Assembly: GCA_963794655.1 (NCBI GenBank)
Contig: CAWCEV010000006.1
Span: 2,170,001 to 2,234,000 of the forward strand
From: Roseiarcus sp963794655
Lineage (GTDB): Bacteria > Pseudomonadota > Alphaproteobacteria > Rhizobiales > Beijerinckiaceae
Direction of reading: 5' to 3'
DNA: 64,000 bases
Below, one piece after another: positions 1-10,795 of the stretch. The notes under the pieces were generated by a model. It saw nothing but the letters and a program-made list of their open reading frames with translations, was not told the DNA's origin and ran no database searches. The position numbers were made by a program, and so were the translations under genes. Within the stretch, counting starts at the first letter, position 1; each line of letters begins with the position of its first letter.

Positions 1-2
1 TG

Positions 3-3000
3 GCCGGCGGGGTCAGACTGTTCTGGGCGGAATCAGTGGCCGGCGTGATCAACTGGTCGCTCGCGGCGCCGCTCTTCTCTATCAACTACGTTCTGCTCGA
101 TGCGGGCTTACAGAGAAGCCTGAGGCCGATCAAGACGCTGGTCAGCCCGAGCGGGATCGAGGGGCTGGTCGAGCAGGGTGTGCGGGTTCTGCGCTGGGGT
201 CTGTGGATGGCCCCGATCATCAACTCGTTCCTGCGCCAGTCTCCAGACCCAACCTGGTACAACCAGGACGGCGCGATCCGGTCGGGCGTTGCGATCGCAA
301 CCGACGCAACTCAGACCGCAGGCGGCTTCCGGCAATTCAGCCTGACTCTGTTCCTTGGATTGCTTGCCTACGACTGGCTGCGCATCCTCATCTGGTTCGA
401 CCATATGGGACTCAGGGTCGCTACCCTGGTCAACCTGTCGTTTCTTGGCGGCGATCGGGCCGACGAGGCGGCGGCGCGGTTCGTTGGCCACCATGGACGC
501 ACCCGCGCCATTCCCGACGGCATCCGTCGCTTTGGCACTTGGGCGCCGCTGCTCATTCCGTTTTACATTCCGCGCGGGCCCGATTGGGACAAGGCCTGGA
601 CAGGAGCCGAGACGCTAGCGCAGGGCGGCGGCTCAATGCCCGACGCGGTCAAGACGCTGGGCTTCGCCTACGGCGCAGCGATCGCCGCGATGGCAGCCGC
701 TGGCGTGGCTGTGGCGGTCAAGGAGCGTGCCAAATCTGGACCCGCCGCGCCATGGCTCGAAGGCGCGCCGCTCGAACTTGGGCGGCGTCCCGATCGCTTC
801 GTTTTCAACAACGGGGCGGTTGGGGTCGAGATTCAGCGCGACGGCCGAGGCGCAGCCTTCGTCGTCGGGGCGGAGCGCGGGGGCGGCCCGATCGATCTCT
901 TCCGACGTCCGCTCGATCCCCTGCAGGCGCGGGGGCATTTCTTCTACGTCATCGAGGAGGGCGAAGCGCCCTGGTCGATCGGCTTCGAGCCGGCGCGACG
1001 CGCGGGCGATTACAGCATCGAGGAGCCGGGCTTCAATCGTCTTGCGATCGTCAACGCTCTGAACGGAATCGAGGCCCGAATGGAGATCGCCCCTGACTCG
1101 CGAGGCGCGATCATTAGCTGGCGGGTGCGGCTCCAGAACGGATCCGACAGGACGAGACGGCTGCGCCTGACGAGCTTCTGCGAGATCGCGCAAGCTGAAA
1201 CCGGAGCTTATGCCAAGGATCTCGATTTCGCGGGCATGCATGTCGAGACCGTATTCGTGCGTCCGCTCAACGCAATTCTGGCGCGCAACCGGCTCCTGCG
1301 GTCGGCGCGCGCCGACCGCGGCGAGACCGCATTCTTTGCTGTTAAGCCGGGACGCGGCACCGATCTCGTCGGCTACGAGGACTCGCGCATACGTTTCATC
1401 GGCGAAGGCTCGCTCCGAAGGCCGACAGGCTGCGAGCCTTGGCGCTGGCGCAAGCTCGACGACGAAGGCAAGGTCTGGACCTTCGATCCGGCGGCGAGCT
1501 TCACCCTTGAGGCAACGCTTGCGCCTGGTGCCGTGGCCGAGGCGGAATTCATTGTCGGACGCTCCGACAACGCGGTGTGGGCGAGCGAACTGATCGCCGC
1601 CCGGCTCGGCCTTTCGCCTATGCCCGAGGCCGACTTGCACAGGCGGCTCTATGAGACTCGCGCCGTCGAGCCGTCGCCCGCGTTGCCTTCACGATGGCCA
1701 TTCGGCTTCTCGGCCGACGGCGGGGCCTTGAGCCTCACCCATCGCACGCCGCGACCCTGGGCCCATGTGATGGCGAACGAACTCGGCATGGCGACCATGG
1801 TCTCCAACGACGGCGAGATTTTCTCCGCATTTGGCAATGCTCGCCAAAACGGCCTCTCCGCTTTCCGCTTTGACAGCGTGACCGTCGTCCAGCCTGGGCA
1901 AATCGTCTACTTGCACGACCTCGAAAACAACGAGAATAGCGCGGTAGGCTTCACGCCATTCCAGCCCGACGATGTGACCTGCGAGGCGACCTACGAACCG
2001 GGGGTTGCGACATTTGTCACGATGCGAGGCGATCTCACGATCCAACATGTTGTCTTCGTTCCGCCCGGTTATCCCGGCGACATGCGCATTTTGACGCTGC
2101 GCAATCGTGGGCCGCGTCCGAAGCGGCTGCGCGTCACGCCCTTCTTCGATCTCGTACTCGAGGACAGCCCGAACGCGAGCATCGACAAGATCCGCGACGA
2201 AACGGTCGGCTCGACGCTCCTTTTTCAGAACCCCAACAATGATTTCGAGCGCGGCTTCGCTTTCGCGGCGACAAGCCTGCGGGAGCCGGCGACCGAGACG
2301 ATTCGCGCCCGGTTCTTCGGCGGGCCAGGTCGCAACATTTTGACGCCCGCGATGGTCGAAACCGGCTCGAGCGACGCTTCGGCGCCCGACGACGGGCGGA
2401 GAGTGGCCGCCTTCTGCGGCGAACTCACGCTCGCACCCGGGAGCGAAGTGAAAATCGCCATCGGCTTCGGCCAGGCCCCGAGTCGGAGCGAAGCGATCGC
2501 CGCGGCCGCGCGTGTCGGGGTCGCCGAAGCGGAAAACGAACTCGCGGCGACCCGTGCTTCATGCGCGGCTCGGCTTGGCCGGGTCGAGGTTCGCACCAAC
2601 CGGCCGGACTTCGACAGACTGGTCAATACTTGGCTGCCCTACCAGCTCTACGCCTCGCGGCTCTTCGGCCGCCTGGGGCCGAACCAGCTCGGCGGCGCGA
2701 CCGGCTATCGCGACCAGTTGCAGGACGTGCTGCCGCTTGCGCTCCTTGAGCCGCGCCTGACCCGGGGACAAATCGTGCTTCATGCGAGCCAGCAGTTTCG
2801 GGAGGGCGACGTGCTCAAATGGTGGCATCGCGCGCCGGGCGGTGGGACCGGACTTGGCCAGCGGACCAAGGCCTCCGATCCGCACCTCTGGCTGCCTTAC
2901 GTGCTCGCCCGCTATGTGCGCCAAAGCGGCGATAAGAGCGTGCTCGACGAGACGACGCCTTTTCTGGAAGGCGAAGCAGTGCCGTCGAATGAGGACACCT

Positions 3001-3971
3001 GGATCGTCATTCCCCGCGTGTCGCGCGAGAGCGCGACCGTCTACGAACATGCGCGACTCGCCATCGACTACACTCTCGAGCATCTCGGTGCGAACGGGCT
3101 TCCGCTCCTGCGGGCCGGTGACTGGAATGACGGCATCGACGCACTCGGCCGCCGCGAGATCGGGACCAGCGTTTGGATGGGCTTCTTTCTCTTCACCGTG
3201 CTCGACGGCTTCGTCCCCCTCGCTCGTCTCAAGGGGGACGAGGCGTTCGCCGCCCGATGCGAGGCGGCGCGCGCCCGGCAGCGGCAGGCGCTCGAGATCG
3301 GATGGCGCGGCGACCATTACCTGCTGGACTTTGCCGACGACGGACGCGAGGTCGATCTTCGCAACGCGATGACGACCGGCTGGGCGGCCTATTCCGGGGC
3401 CTGCAGCGACGAGCGCGCCCTCGCGGCGCTCGAAGGCGGCCTCAAAGGGATCGAGCGTTCGAGCCGCGTACTGCTGCTCGATACCCCGTTCTACGAGCAT
3501 TCGCAGCCCTATCCGGGCCGCATCGCCGACTATCCGCCTGGCGTACGTGAGAACGGCGCCCAGTACAGCCATGGCGCGACCTGGATCGTCGACGGGTTCA
3601 TGCGTCTGGCCGCCTCGGCGCGCGCTGCGGGCGACGGTGCCAAGGCTGCTCGCCTGGCCGCCCGCGCCTTCGAAATCTTCGAAAAGATATCGCCGATGAA
3701 GAAAACCGACCGCGAGAATCTGGCGGCCTACGGCCTCATTCCGATCCAGCAGCCCGCCGACATCTACGAGGGATGGGGCCATGGCGGGCGCGGCGGCTGG
3801 TCGTGGTACACCGGCTCGGCCGCGCGGATGCTGTCGGCGGCTTACGCTCTTATCGGCATCGAGCAGGAGGGTGGGCGCGTCTCGGCGCGGCCAGATCTGT
3901 TCGAGCCCAAGGGGGAACTCGAGGTTATCTCGCTCCGCGTCGGCGAGCAGATCTGGAAGCGCGGGGGCTGA
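3..3971 (+). CDS. GH94 glucan enzyme, C-terminal part of a cyclic beta-1,2-glucan synthase-like protein (5' end outside window)
   Basis: The reading frame is open to the left edge of the window, so the true start is not seen and about 1320 residues are visible. Counting from the in-frame GTG at 36, the first ~230 residues hold about five hydrophobic, probably membrane-spanning segments. Two beta-sandwich regions of the glycosyltransferase-36 type follow (about 240-530 and 555-840), then an alpha/alpha-barrel catalytic domain (about 850-1290). GH94 signatures are visible: GATGYRDQLQD near 887, GDWNDGID with the likely general-acid Asp near 1032, and NGAQYSHGATW near 1170. In NdvB/ChvB proteins the GH94 domain sets cyclic glucan chain length by phosphorolysis at the inner membrane. 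I infer a similar role. The GT84 domain that would prove NdvB identity would lie upstream, so a stand-alone membrane-anchored GH94 enzyme remains possible. Confidence 0.85.
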   Translation, partial: AGGVRLFWAESVAGVINWSLAAPLFSINYVLLDAGLQRSLRPIKTLVSPSGIEGLVEQGVRVLRWGLWMAPIINSFLRQSPDPTWYNQDGAIRSGVAIATDATQTAGGFRQFSLTLFLGLLAYDWLRILIWFDHMGLRVATLVNLSFLGGDRADEAAARFVGHHGRTRAIPDGIRRFGTWAPLLIPFYIPRGPDWDKAWTGAETLAQGGGSMPDAVKTLGFAYGAAIAAMAAAGVAVAVKERAKSGPAAPWLEGAPLELGRRPDRFVFNNGAVGVEIQRDGRGAAFVVGAERGGGPIDLFRRPLDPLQARGHFFYVIEEGEAPWSIGFEPARRAGDYSIEEPGFNRLAIVNALNGIEARMEIAPDSRGAIISWRVRLQNGSDRTRRLRLTSFCEIAQAETGAYAKDLDFAGMHVETVFVRPLNAILARNRLLRSARADRGETAFFAVKPGRGTDLVGYEDSRIRFIGEGSLRRPTGCEPWRWRKLDDEGKVWTFDPAASFTLEATLAPGAVAEAEFIVGRSDNAVWASELIAARLGLSPMPEADLHRRLYETRAVEPSPALPSRWPFGFSADGGALSLTHRTPRPWAHVMANELGMATMVSNDGEIFSAFGNARQNGLSAFRFDSVTVVQPGQIVYLHDLENNENSAVGFTPFQPDDVTCEATYEPGVATFVTMRGDLTIQHVVFVPPGYPGDMRILTLRNRGPRPKRLRVTPFFDLVLEDSPNASIDKIRDETVGSTLLFQNPNNDFERGFAFAATSLREPATETIRARFFGGPGRNILTPAMVETGSSDASAPDDGRRVAAFCGELTLAPGSEVKIAIGFGQAPSRSEAIAAAARVGVAEAENELAATRASCAARLGRVEVRTNRPDFDRLVNTWLPYQLYASRLFGRLGPNQLGGATGYRDQLQDVLPLALLEPRLTRGQIVLHASQQFREGDVLKWWHRAPGGGTGLGQRTKASDPHLWLPYVLARYVRQSGDKSVLDETTPFLEGEAVPSNEDTWIVIPRVSRESATVYEHARLAIDYTLEHLGANGLPLLRAGDWNDGIDALGRREIGTSVWMGFFLFTVLDGFVPLARLKGDEAFAARCEAARARQRQALEIGWRGDHYLLDFADDGREVDLRNAMTTGWAAYSGACSDERALAALEGGLKGIERSSRVLLLDTPFYEHSQPYPGRIADYPPGVRENGAQYSHGATWIVDGFMRLAASARAAGDGAKAARLAARAFEIFEKISPMKKTDRENLAAYGLIPIQQPADIYEGWGHGGRGGWSWYTGSAARMLSAAYALIGIEQEGGRVSARPDLFEPKGELEVISLRVGEQIWKRGG

Positions 3972-4004
3972 AGGCCTGACCCTTGCGGGGAAATGCGCCC
4001 CCGG

Positions 4005-4131
4005 GCTGCGGCGGTCGGCCGCAGCGCGACTTTCGGCTGAAAGCGAACCGAAACGCCGGCGGCGCGTTGCGGCAGGGCGCGGTTTCTGGCAATAGGCGCC
4101 CAGAAACGAGCCGCGGGAGACCGCCCGCGGC
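4005..4131 (+). promoter_or_regulatory. Three GC-rich hairpins between the GH94 gene and hppA
   Basis: Three perfect 8-bp inverted repeats lie in this 166-bp gap: 4005-4012 with 4018-4025, 4082-4089 with 4100-4107, and 4110-4117 with 4124-4131. None has a T-run, so intrinsic termination is not obvious. The last stem ends 6 bases before the ATG at 4138 and contains the only purine-rich stretch nearby. It could therefore mask the ribosome site, or termination of the upstream gene could be Rho-type. The role is inference from symmetry only. Confidence 0.35.
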
Positions 4132-4137
4132 CAATCA

Positions 4138-6283
<2,146 letters not shown>

Positions 6284-6306
6284 GGCCTAACAAGAACAAA
6301 GGCCGG

Positions 6307-6390
6307 GCGCAGCGAAAGCCAAGCCCGGCGCAACGAAATCCAAATCCCGCGCAACGAAATCCAAATCGGACGCAACAAAATCCAAATTTG
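6307..6390 (+). repeat. Four tandem copies of a 21-bp unit
   Basis: Copies at 6307-6327, 6328-6348, 6349-6369 and 6370-6390 share the core GCAACGAAATCCAAAT. The middle two are almost identical and the outer two have diverged. The array lies just after the hppA stop and abuts the hairpin at 6391-6414. No spacers separate the units, so it is not a CRISPR. The 21-bp period equals seven codons, but I see no start or ribosome site that would make it coding. AT-rich unit ends contrast with the GC-rich surroundings. Confidence 0.8.
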
Positions 6391-6414
6391 GGTTTCGGGC
6401 GCGGGCCCGAAACC
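6391..6414 (+). terminator. Probable hppA terminator hairpin
   Basis: A perfect 10-bp stem (6391-6400 with 6405-6414) has a 4-base loop and is followed by TTTC. It stands about 108 bases after the hppA stop. The T-run is short, so it is a weak intrinsic terminator at best. From 6415 to 6645 I see no gene, only AT-richer sequence with a small 6-1-6 inverted repeat at 6556-6568. Confidence 0.45.
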
Positions 6415-6645
6415 TTTCAATGTGTTATGGCCGGACAGCACCGCTTTCCCAAGCTCCAGACCACCCTTCCTCCCGCCTCCTATCACGCTCCACCCCCGGA
6501 TCACGGCCGACCCCCCGTGCCAGCCCCGGGGAGGGGAGCGGTCGAACTGAACGAGGCAGGTTACCTGCACTTTCTGTTCTTGGCAATCTATTTCCATAAT
6601 ATCTGTTTTTCATTATTCCGTGCCGACGGAGATTGCCAGCCACGG

Positions 6646-7071
6646 TCAGGAAAGGACGCGCAGCGACCTCACGCGCGAAAAGTCCCTGTCATGGGTCACG
6701 AGAGCCGCGGCGTTCACCGCGAGCGCGCTCGCCGCCTGCACCGCGTCTGCGAGTTTCAGCCGCAGCGACGCCCGAAGCCTCGCAGCGCTTTCAGCGATGC
6801 CGACGTCGAGGGCGACCGGGCGCCATGTTTCGAGGATGGCGCGATAGCGTTGAGCGAGCGCGTCTTCGCCCGCGCCGAACGGACCCGTCAGCACCTCGGC
6901 GATGGTGATTGTCGTGACGGCGAAGCGCAGTCGACCCGCGGCATGGGCGTCGAAAAGCGGCCGGAAGCGCGACGCGAACTTCGGATGGTCCTCGAGCACA
7001 TAGATTATCGGCGCCGAATCCATAAGGAGGAGCGCTCCTTCCGGCAGATCGTCAAAGGCTAGCGGCCCCAT
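6646..7071 (-). CDS. vapC: PIN-domain toxin of a VapBC-type system
   Basis: A 141-residue PIN-domain protein, a predicted Mg2+-dependent RNase. The acidic residues expected in the active site are visible: Asp in LLLMDSAP (about 18), Glu in TIAEVLTG (about 59), Asp in KLADAVQA (about 109) and Asp in THDRDF (about 128). The first strand (LLLMD) requires a start upstream of the internal Met, so the ATG at 7071 is chosen. The start lies inside the 3' end of the antitoxin gene (13-base overlap), typical of translationally coupled toxin-antitoxin pairs. VapC toxins usually cleave tRNA or rRNA; the target here cannot be told. Confidence 0.85.
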   Translation of the reverse strand: MGPLAFDDLPEGALLLMDSAPIIYVLEDHPKFASRFRPLFDAHAAGRLRFAVTTITIAEVLTGPFGAGEDALAQRYRAILETWRPVALDVGIAESAARLRASLRLKLADAVQAASALAVNAAALVTHDRDFSRVRSLRVLS

Positions 7072-7304
7072 TCGTCGCGCAATTTACGAATCGTCAGGGC
7101 GCTGTTCCTGCCCCACAGACGGCGTCCGGACCCCGCCAACGACGTGAGCGACTCCTGCCGGATGGCTGCGACATACCCCTCGATCGGCACGAGCGCCGCG
7201 ACAGGCCGCCCGCGCTTCGTGATGAGGGTGGACTGGCCGCCCTCCGCCGCTTCGAGAAGATGCGGAAGCTCGTTGCGCGCTTCTTCGGCGCCTTTCCGGA
7301 TCAT
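7059..7304 (-). CDS. Phd/YefM-type antitoxin paired with the PIN toxin
   Basis: An 81-residue protein with a Phd/YefM-like N-terminal DNA-binding part (ARNELPHLLEAAEGGQSTLITKRGRPVAALVPIEGY) and a charged C-terminus that would wrap the toxin. The open frame extends upstream to 7448, but that extension is unlike the family. The ATG at 7304 follows a GGAG about 11 bases upstream and begins the recognised fold. It overlaps the toxin gene by 13 bases. Antitoxins of this type neutralise the toxin and, with it, repress their own promoter. The repeat at 7329-7348 is a likely binding site. Confidence 0.75.
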   Translation of the reverse strand: MIRKGAEEARNELPHLLEAAEGGQSTLITKRGRPVAALVPIEGYVAAIRQESLTSLAGSGRRLWGRNSALTIRKLRDEWGR

Positions 7305-7328
7305 CGGCCAAAAGTCTCCAAAGGCCAA

Positions 7329-7348
7329 ACCGTACAGCACCGTACGGT
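7329..7348 (-). promoter_or_regulatory. Candidate toxin-antitoxin autorepression operator
   Basis: A 10-bp perfect palindrome ACCGTACGGT (7339-7348) is preceded by a further half-repeat ACCGTAC (7329-7335). Together they lie 25-44 bases upstream of the antitoxin ATG, where Phd/VapB-type proteins usually bind. Function is inferred from position and symmetry. Confidence 0.45.
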
Positions 7349-7567
7349 AAGTGGCAAGAGGCGCGGCCGGGCTTGTGGAGGGCTCGCCCGGCTCCGCGTG
7401 GACGGCCCTTGCGAAGTCAGCCCGGAAAGTCCACCGCTGCGGCGGCAAGCTACGATCGGGCGGTCGCAGGGTTCAGGCCATGCGATCGAAGCCAACCGGA
7501 ACTACCCTCATTCCTATCTATGGATGGCCGCCGCGCTCGCGGCCGTCCGGGAGTCGCTCATGCGCGT

Positions 7568-7903
7568 TTACTGAGCGATCAGCCAGATCGCCGCCGCCGC
7601 ATTGACCAAAGCTGTCACCGCCGGCCCGAAGGTTTTCATCGTGTCCTTGATTTTGACGCCGACGGCGGTGTCGCAGGCCTGAACGATCGTCATCGCTGAG
7701 GCGATGGCGAGCAGCCACGAGACCGAGCCGGTGAAGAACGGCGCCGCACTCACGGCGACCAGTGCGAGGCTCCGCGCGCATGCATAAAGCGCCATCGTCC
7801 ACGCCTCGCCGTCTGCGGCGAGGACCGCGGCGATTGAGAAGCCGAGGCTCACAACCGCGCTGATGGCGGTAACGCAGGCGCAGACGAGAAACGGCAAAGT
7901 CAT
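7568..7903 (-). CDS. Small four-helix membrane protein of unknown function
   Basis: A 111-residue protein that is mostly hydrophobic, with about four membrane segments (roughly 3-28, 38-60, 62-78 and 88-108) and a short polar stretch, QACDTAVGVKIKDTMKTFGP, before the last one. I do not recognise a characterised family. It lies 15 bases downstream of bamE on the same strand and may be co-transcribed with it, but nothing ties it to outer-membrane assembly. It ends with TAA at 7568. Confidence 0.6.
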   Translation of the reverse strand: MTLPFLVCACVTAISAVVSLGFSIAAVLAADGEAWTMALYACARSLALVAVSAAPFFTGSVSWLLAIASAMTIVQACDTAVGVKIKDTMKTFGPAVTALVNAAAAIWLIAQ

Positions 7904-7918
7904 TGCGGCCTGCAGCCC

Positions 7919-8374
7919 TCAGCTGAACCGGAAGAGGCCGCCCATCATGTTCTTGAGGAAGTCGGGCTCCGAGCCGCCGGTCGGGGTGGTCCGGCTGACG
8001 AAATCGAACACCTTGCCGTCCTTCATGCCATAATTGGCGATCCGGTCGACCTTGCCGTCCTTGTTGAAATAGACCGCCAGCACCTGCTGGTCCGTCATCT
8101 GGACCGGCAGGAACTCGAGCGTATGCTTCATCTTCTGCCCGATATAGTACCAGGCGTCGCCGCCGACGGTCGACGTGGTCGACGGCGTTCCGAGGAGCGC
8201 GAGCGCTTCGGGCTTGGTGGTCGCGCCGACCTTGACTTGCGAGACCGTATTCTCGTCGATCTGGTAGCCGCGATCGAAGTCGCCGTCGTAGCCGATGCAG
8301 CCCCCGAGCGCGAGCGCGCCGCACAGGCTCAATCCCAACGACACGCGACGGAAGATCTTGGGCGGGAATTGCAT
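7919..8374 (-). CDS. bamE: Outer-membrane protein assembly lipoprotein BamE (SmpA/OmlA)
   Basis: A 151-residue lipoprotein with a type-II signal peptide and lipobox LGGC near residue 26, followed by the SmpA/OmlA fold: YQIDENTVSQVKVGATTKPEAL, then LLGTPS and the WYYIGQK strand. BamE is a small partner of BamA/BamD in inserting beta-barrel proteins into the outer membrane. GGAGAG precedes the ATG at 8374. It is divergent from the ubiquinol-cytochrome c chaperone gene, a common arrangement in Rhizobiales. Confidence 0.9.
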   Translation of the reverse strand: MQFPPKIFRRVSLGLSLCGALALGGCIGYDGDFDRGYQIDENTVSQVKVGATTKPEALALLGTPSTTSTVGGDAWYYIGQKMKHTLEFLPVQMTDQQVLAVYFNKDGKVDRIANYGMKDGKVFDFVSRTTPTGGSEPDFLKNMMGGLFRFS

Positions 8375-8495
8375 TCAGCCTCTCTCCATGACCAGCCTTT
8401 CGGCTTGCCAGACCGGGCTGCGATGCCTAACTCATGGCGCCGTGTCAACTAAGGCTTTAGCCCGTCAGCCGAGCGTCGAGCGCAAGGGTATCGGC

Positions 8496-9050
8496 ATGAT
8501 CTTCGCCCGGTGGCGCGCGCGGCGCGCCAGCAGAGCCGTCATCGAGCAGATTCTTGGCGAGATCGTGGCCGCGGCCCGCCGCCCGGCGCTCTATCAGGCG
8601 CTCGAGGCGCCCGACCGGCTCGACGGCCGCTTCGAGCTGCTCACGCTGCACGCCGGTCTCGTGCTGCGGCGGCTCAAGGCGCTGGGCGGCCTCGCCGACG
8701 CCATGGCGCAGGAGCTCGTCAACAGCGTGTTCCAGCATTTCGACGACACCCTGCGCGAGATGGGAATGTCGGATATCGCGGTCTCGAAGCGGCTGAAAGC
8801 GATGGGCCGCGCCTTCTACGGCCGCAACGCCGCCTATGCCGCCGCGCTCGACGAGGGGTCGGATGGGCGCCTCGCCGCGGCGCTGGCGCGAAACGTCTAC
8901 GGCGCCGCGGGCGCGGCCCGGGCTGGCGCGCTCGCCGCCTACGTCGCCTCGCTTGACGCGGCGCTCGAGGCGATTCCAATGGACACGTTCGCGACCGGCC
9001 AGTTCCATTTCCCGCCAGGCTCGATCGCCGCCGGAGGCCGACATGACTGA
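8496..9050 (+). CDS. Ubiquinol-cytochrome c chaperone (Cbp3/UQCC1-like)
   Basis: A 184-residue, mostly helical protein. The stretch from about 45 to 130, including HAGLVLRRLKALGG, VFQHFDDTLREMGMSDIAV and the MGRAFYGRNAAY motif, matches the Cbp3-like family. In mitochondria this family assists cytochrome b and bc1 complex assembly; the bacterial role is inferred. The ATG at 8496 follows AAGGG. Its 3' end overlaps the next gene by 8 bases (ATGACTGA), which suggests translational coupling with yceD. Confidence 0.85.
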   Translation: MIFARWRARRASRAVIEQILGEIVAAARRPALYQALEAPDRLDGRFELLTLHAGLVLRRLKALGGLADAMAQELVNSVFQHFDDTLREMGMSDIAVSKRLKAMGRAFYGRNAAYAAALDEGSDGRLAAALARNVYGAAGAARAGALAAYVASLDAALEAIPMDTFATGQFHFPPGSIAAGGRHD

Positions 9051-9567
9051 AGCCGAGCCGCTCAGCCGCGTTGTACGGATCGACGCGCTTCCAAAGGACG
9101 GCGAGACCCTGACCATAGAAGCGAGCCCGGCCGAGCGCGAGGCGCTCGCCGCGCTCAATGGGCTTCCGGCGATCGCCGCGCTGACCGCGACGCTTCGCGT
9201 CGAGCCGGCCGGAAGCGGAGGCGCGCGCGTGACCGGCGCGGTTCACGGCGAACTGACCCAGACCTGCGTCGTCTCGCTAGAGCCGTTCGCGGCCACGGTC
9301 GATGAGGACATCGACGTGCGGTTCGCGCCCGTTGACGAGGAGGCTGGCACCGGGCAGCGCGAAGTCACCCTTTCGCTCGCCGACGAGGACGGTCCGGATC
9401 CGGTGATCGACGGCAGGATCGACCTCGGCGCGCTTGTCGCGGAGTTCTTCGCGCTCGGGCTCGATCCTTACCCGAGGAAGCCCGGGGTCGAGTTCGTCGT
9501 GCCCCCCGATGACGCGCCCCCCGCTTCGCCGTTCGCGGCGCTGGCGGAGAGGCGGGGGAAGCCGTAA
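9043..9567 (+). CDS. yceD: DUF177/YceD family protein (23S rRNA accumulation factor)
   Basis: A 174-residue protein of the YceD family. Visible are the LTQTCVVSLEPF core with its conserved Cys, the acidic DIDVRFAP strand, and the C-terminal DLGALVAEFFALGLDPYPRKPG motif. YceD proteins are needed for normal 23S rRNA levels, and the gene usually sits next to rpmF, plsX or fabH. Here it overlaps the upstream chaperone gene but is separated from plsX by about 6 kb of accessory genes. Confidence 0.85.
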   Translation: MTEAEPLSRVVRIDALPKDGETLTIEASPAEREALAALNGLPAIAALTATLRVEPAGSGGARVTGAVHGELTQTCVVSLEPFAATVDEDIDVRFAPVDEEAGTGQREVTLSLADEDGPDPVIDGRIDLGALVAEFFALGLDPYPRKPGVEFVVPPDDAPPASPFAALAERRGKP

Positions 9568-9682
9568 GGGGTCGGTCCAAGGCTTGTCGGGACCGTCGGC
9601 GCGGGGCGGAAGGCGGCCGTGGGCAAAACGGCGGGCATGGGCATTGCCGGATTGCGGCTTGTAATCAGAGGGCGGGGGCGTG

Positions 9683-10762
9683 ATGAATACGTTGTATGCC
9701 CGGTTCAATCCGCGCGAGAACAACTTCGACCTCATCAGAATCTTAGCCGCCTTGGTCGTCTTGTACGCTCACAGCTATGCGCTTGCTCGGAATGAATACG
9801 ATCCACTTTCCTCCTTTCTGTCGTACGGTTTCAGCGGAACCCTAGCGGTCTTCGCATTTTTGATCATGAGCGGGTTTCTTGTCGCAAGATCACGAGAAAG
9901 CAATGATCTAACGTCCTTCGTAATCGCACGCTTCTTAAGAATATATCCAGGATTTGTATTGGTTATTTTGGTTGAGACGTTTTTAATTGCGCCTATGTTT
10001 TATGAGGGCAGGCTATCCGAATATTTCCACCATTTTTCAGTTAACCACTTGAGAAATCTATTGCTGTGGCCGCAGGACCCGTATTTGCCAAACGTCTTCA
10101 CAAAACTACCGTATGGAGCGCTCAACGGATCACTGTGGACAGTTCCACTTGAGATATCCTTTTATATTGTGCTAGTGATGACCGCTTTTGTGGCAGATTT
10201 CAAGATGCCGTATATCTATGCTTTGGCGTTTCTGGTTTCCTTATTCGCACACGCGGCGCTAACATACGTGGGGGTTACGAGCGCCTCTCCGCCTGTCAAT
10301 TTTCTGGACGGCATTAGTGTGTACCAGTTTGTGAGCTATTCGAGCTATTTTCTTGCTGGGGTTTGCGCGTGGAAGTACCGGAAGTGGATTCATCTAGACC
10401 TCGGTGGTTTCATCATTGCTCTTATCGTAATGCTGGCAGCAAGGGACAGTTATCTGGCTCCTCTGGCCCTCAAGCTATGCCTACCTTACATCATAATATA
10501 CATCGGAATCTGCGGATCATTTGGAACAATTTTGTCGCGTAATTTAGGTGATCTGAGTTACGGAACTTACCTGTTTGGGTATCCCATAACAAACTGCGTC
10601 GTTGCTCTGACTCATCAGCGTTTACCGAGTTTAGCGGTATTTCTGATCGCGTGCCCGGTGGCGCTCTGCCTTGCTTGGCTGTCTTGGTGGTATGTTGAGA
10701 AACCCTGCTTATCGTTGAAACATCATCCCAAACGTCTCGCCACGGATTTGGTTCACGGTTGA
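9683..10762 (+). CDS. Acyltransferase-3 family membrane protein, AT-richer than neighbours
   Basis: A 359-residue polytopic protein of the acyltransferase-3 (OafA/NodX-like) family. The N-terminus has the typical FDLIRILAALVVLYAHSY with the conserved His, then IMSGFLVAR and FLRIYPGF. About ten membrane segments follow, with a WYVEKP motif near the C-terminus. Such enzymes O-acetylate or otherwise acylate surface sugars (lipopolysaccharide, exopolysaccharide, Nod factor); the substrate is unknown. Base and codon use are visibly more AT-rich than in flanking genes, which suggests recent transfer. GTG at 9680 is a possible start one codon earlier; both follow a purine-rich stretch. Confidence 0.85.
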   Translation: MNTLYARFNPRENNFDLIRILAALVVLYAHSYALARNEYDPLSSFLSYGFSGTLAVFAFLIMSGFLVARSRESNDLTSFVIARFLRIYPGFVLVILVETFLIAPMFYEGRLSEYFHHFSVNHLRNLLLWPQDPYLPNVFTKLPYGALNGSLWTVPLEISFYIVLVMTAFVADFKMPYIYALAFLVSLFAHAALTYVGVTSASPPVNFLDGISVYQFVSYSSYFLAGVCAWKYRKWIHLDLGGFIIALIVMLAARDSYLAPLALKLCLPYIIIYIGICGSFGTILSRNLGDLSYGTYLFGYPITNCVVALTHQRLPSLAVFLIACPVALCLAWLSWWYVEKPCLSLKHHPKRLATDLVHG

Positions 10763-10795
10763 AATTCTCATGGAACTCGCTTGACGTTGGTACAC

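Noticed and set aside
6307..6390. Possible CRISPR array
   Set aside because: Units are contiguous with no spacers, are too short and lack cas genes.
10763..10795. Promoter for brnTA (TTGACG at 10782)
   Set aside because: No acceptable -10 at proper spacing.
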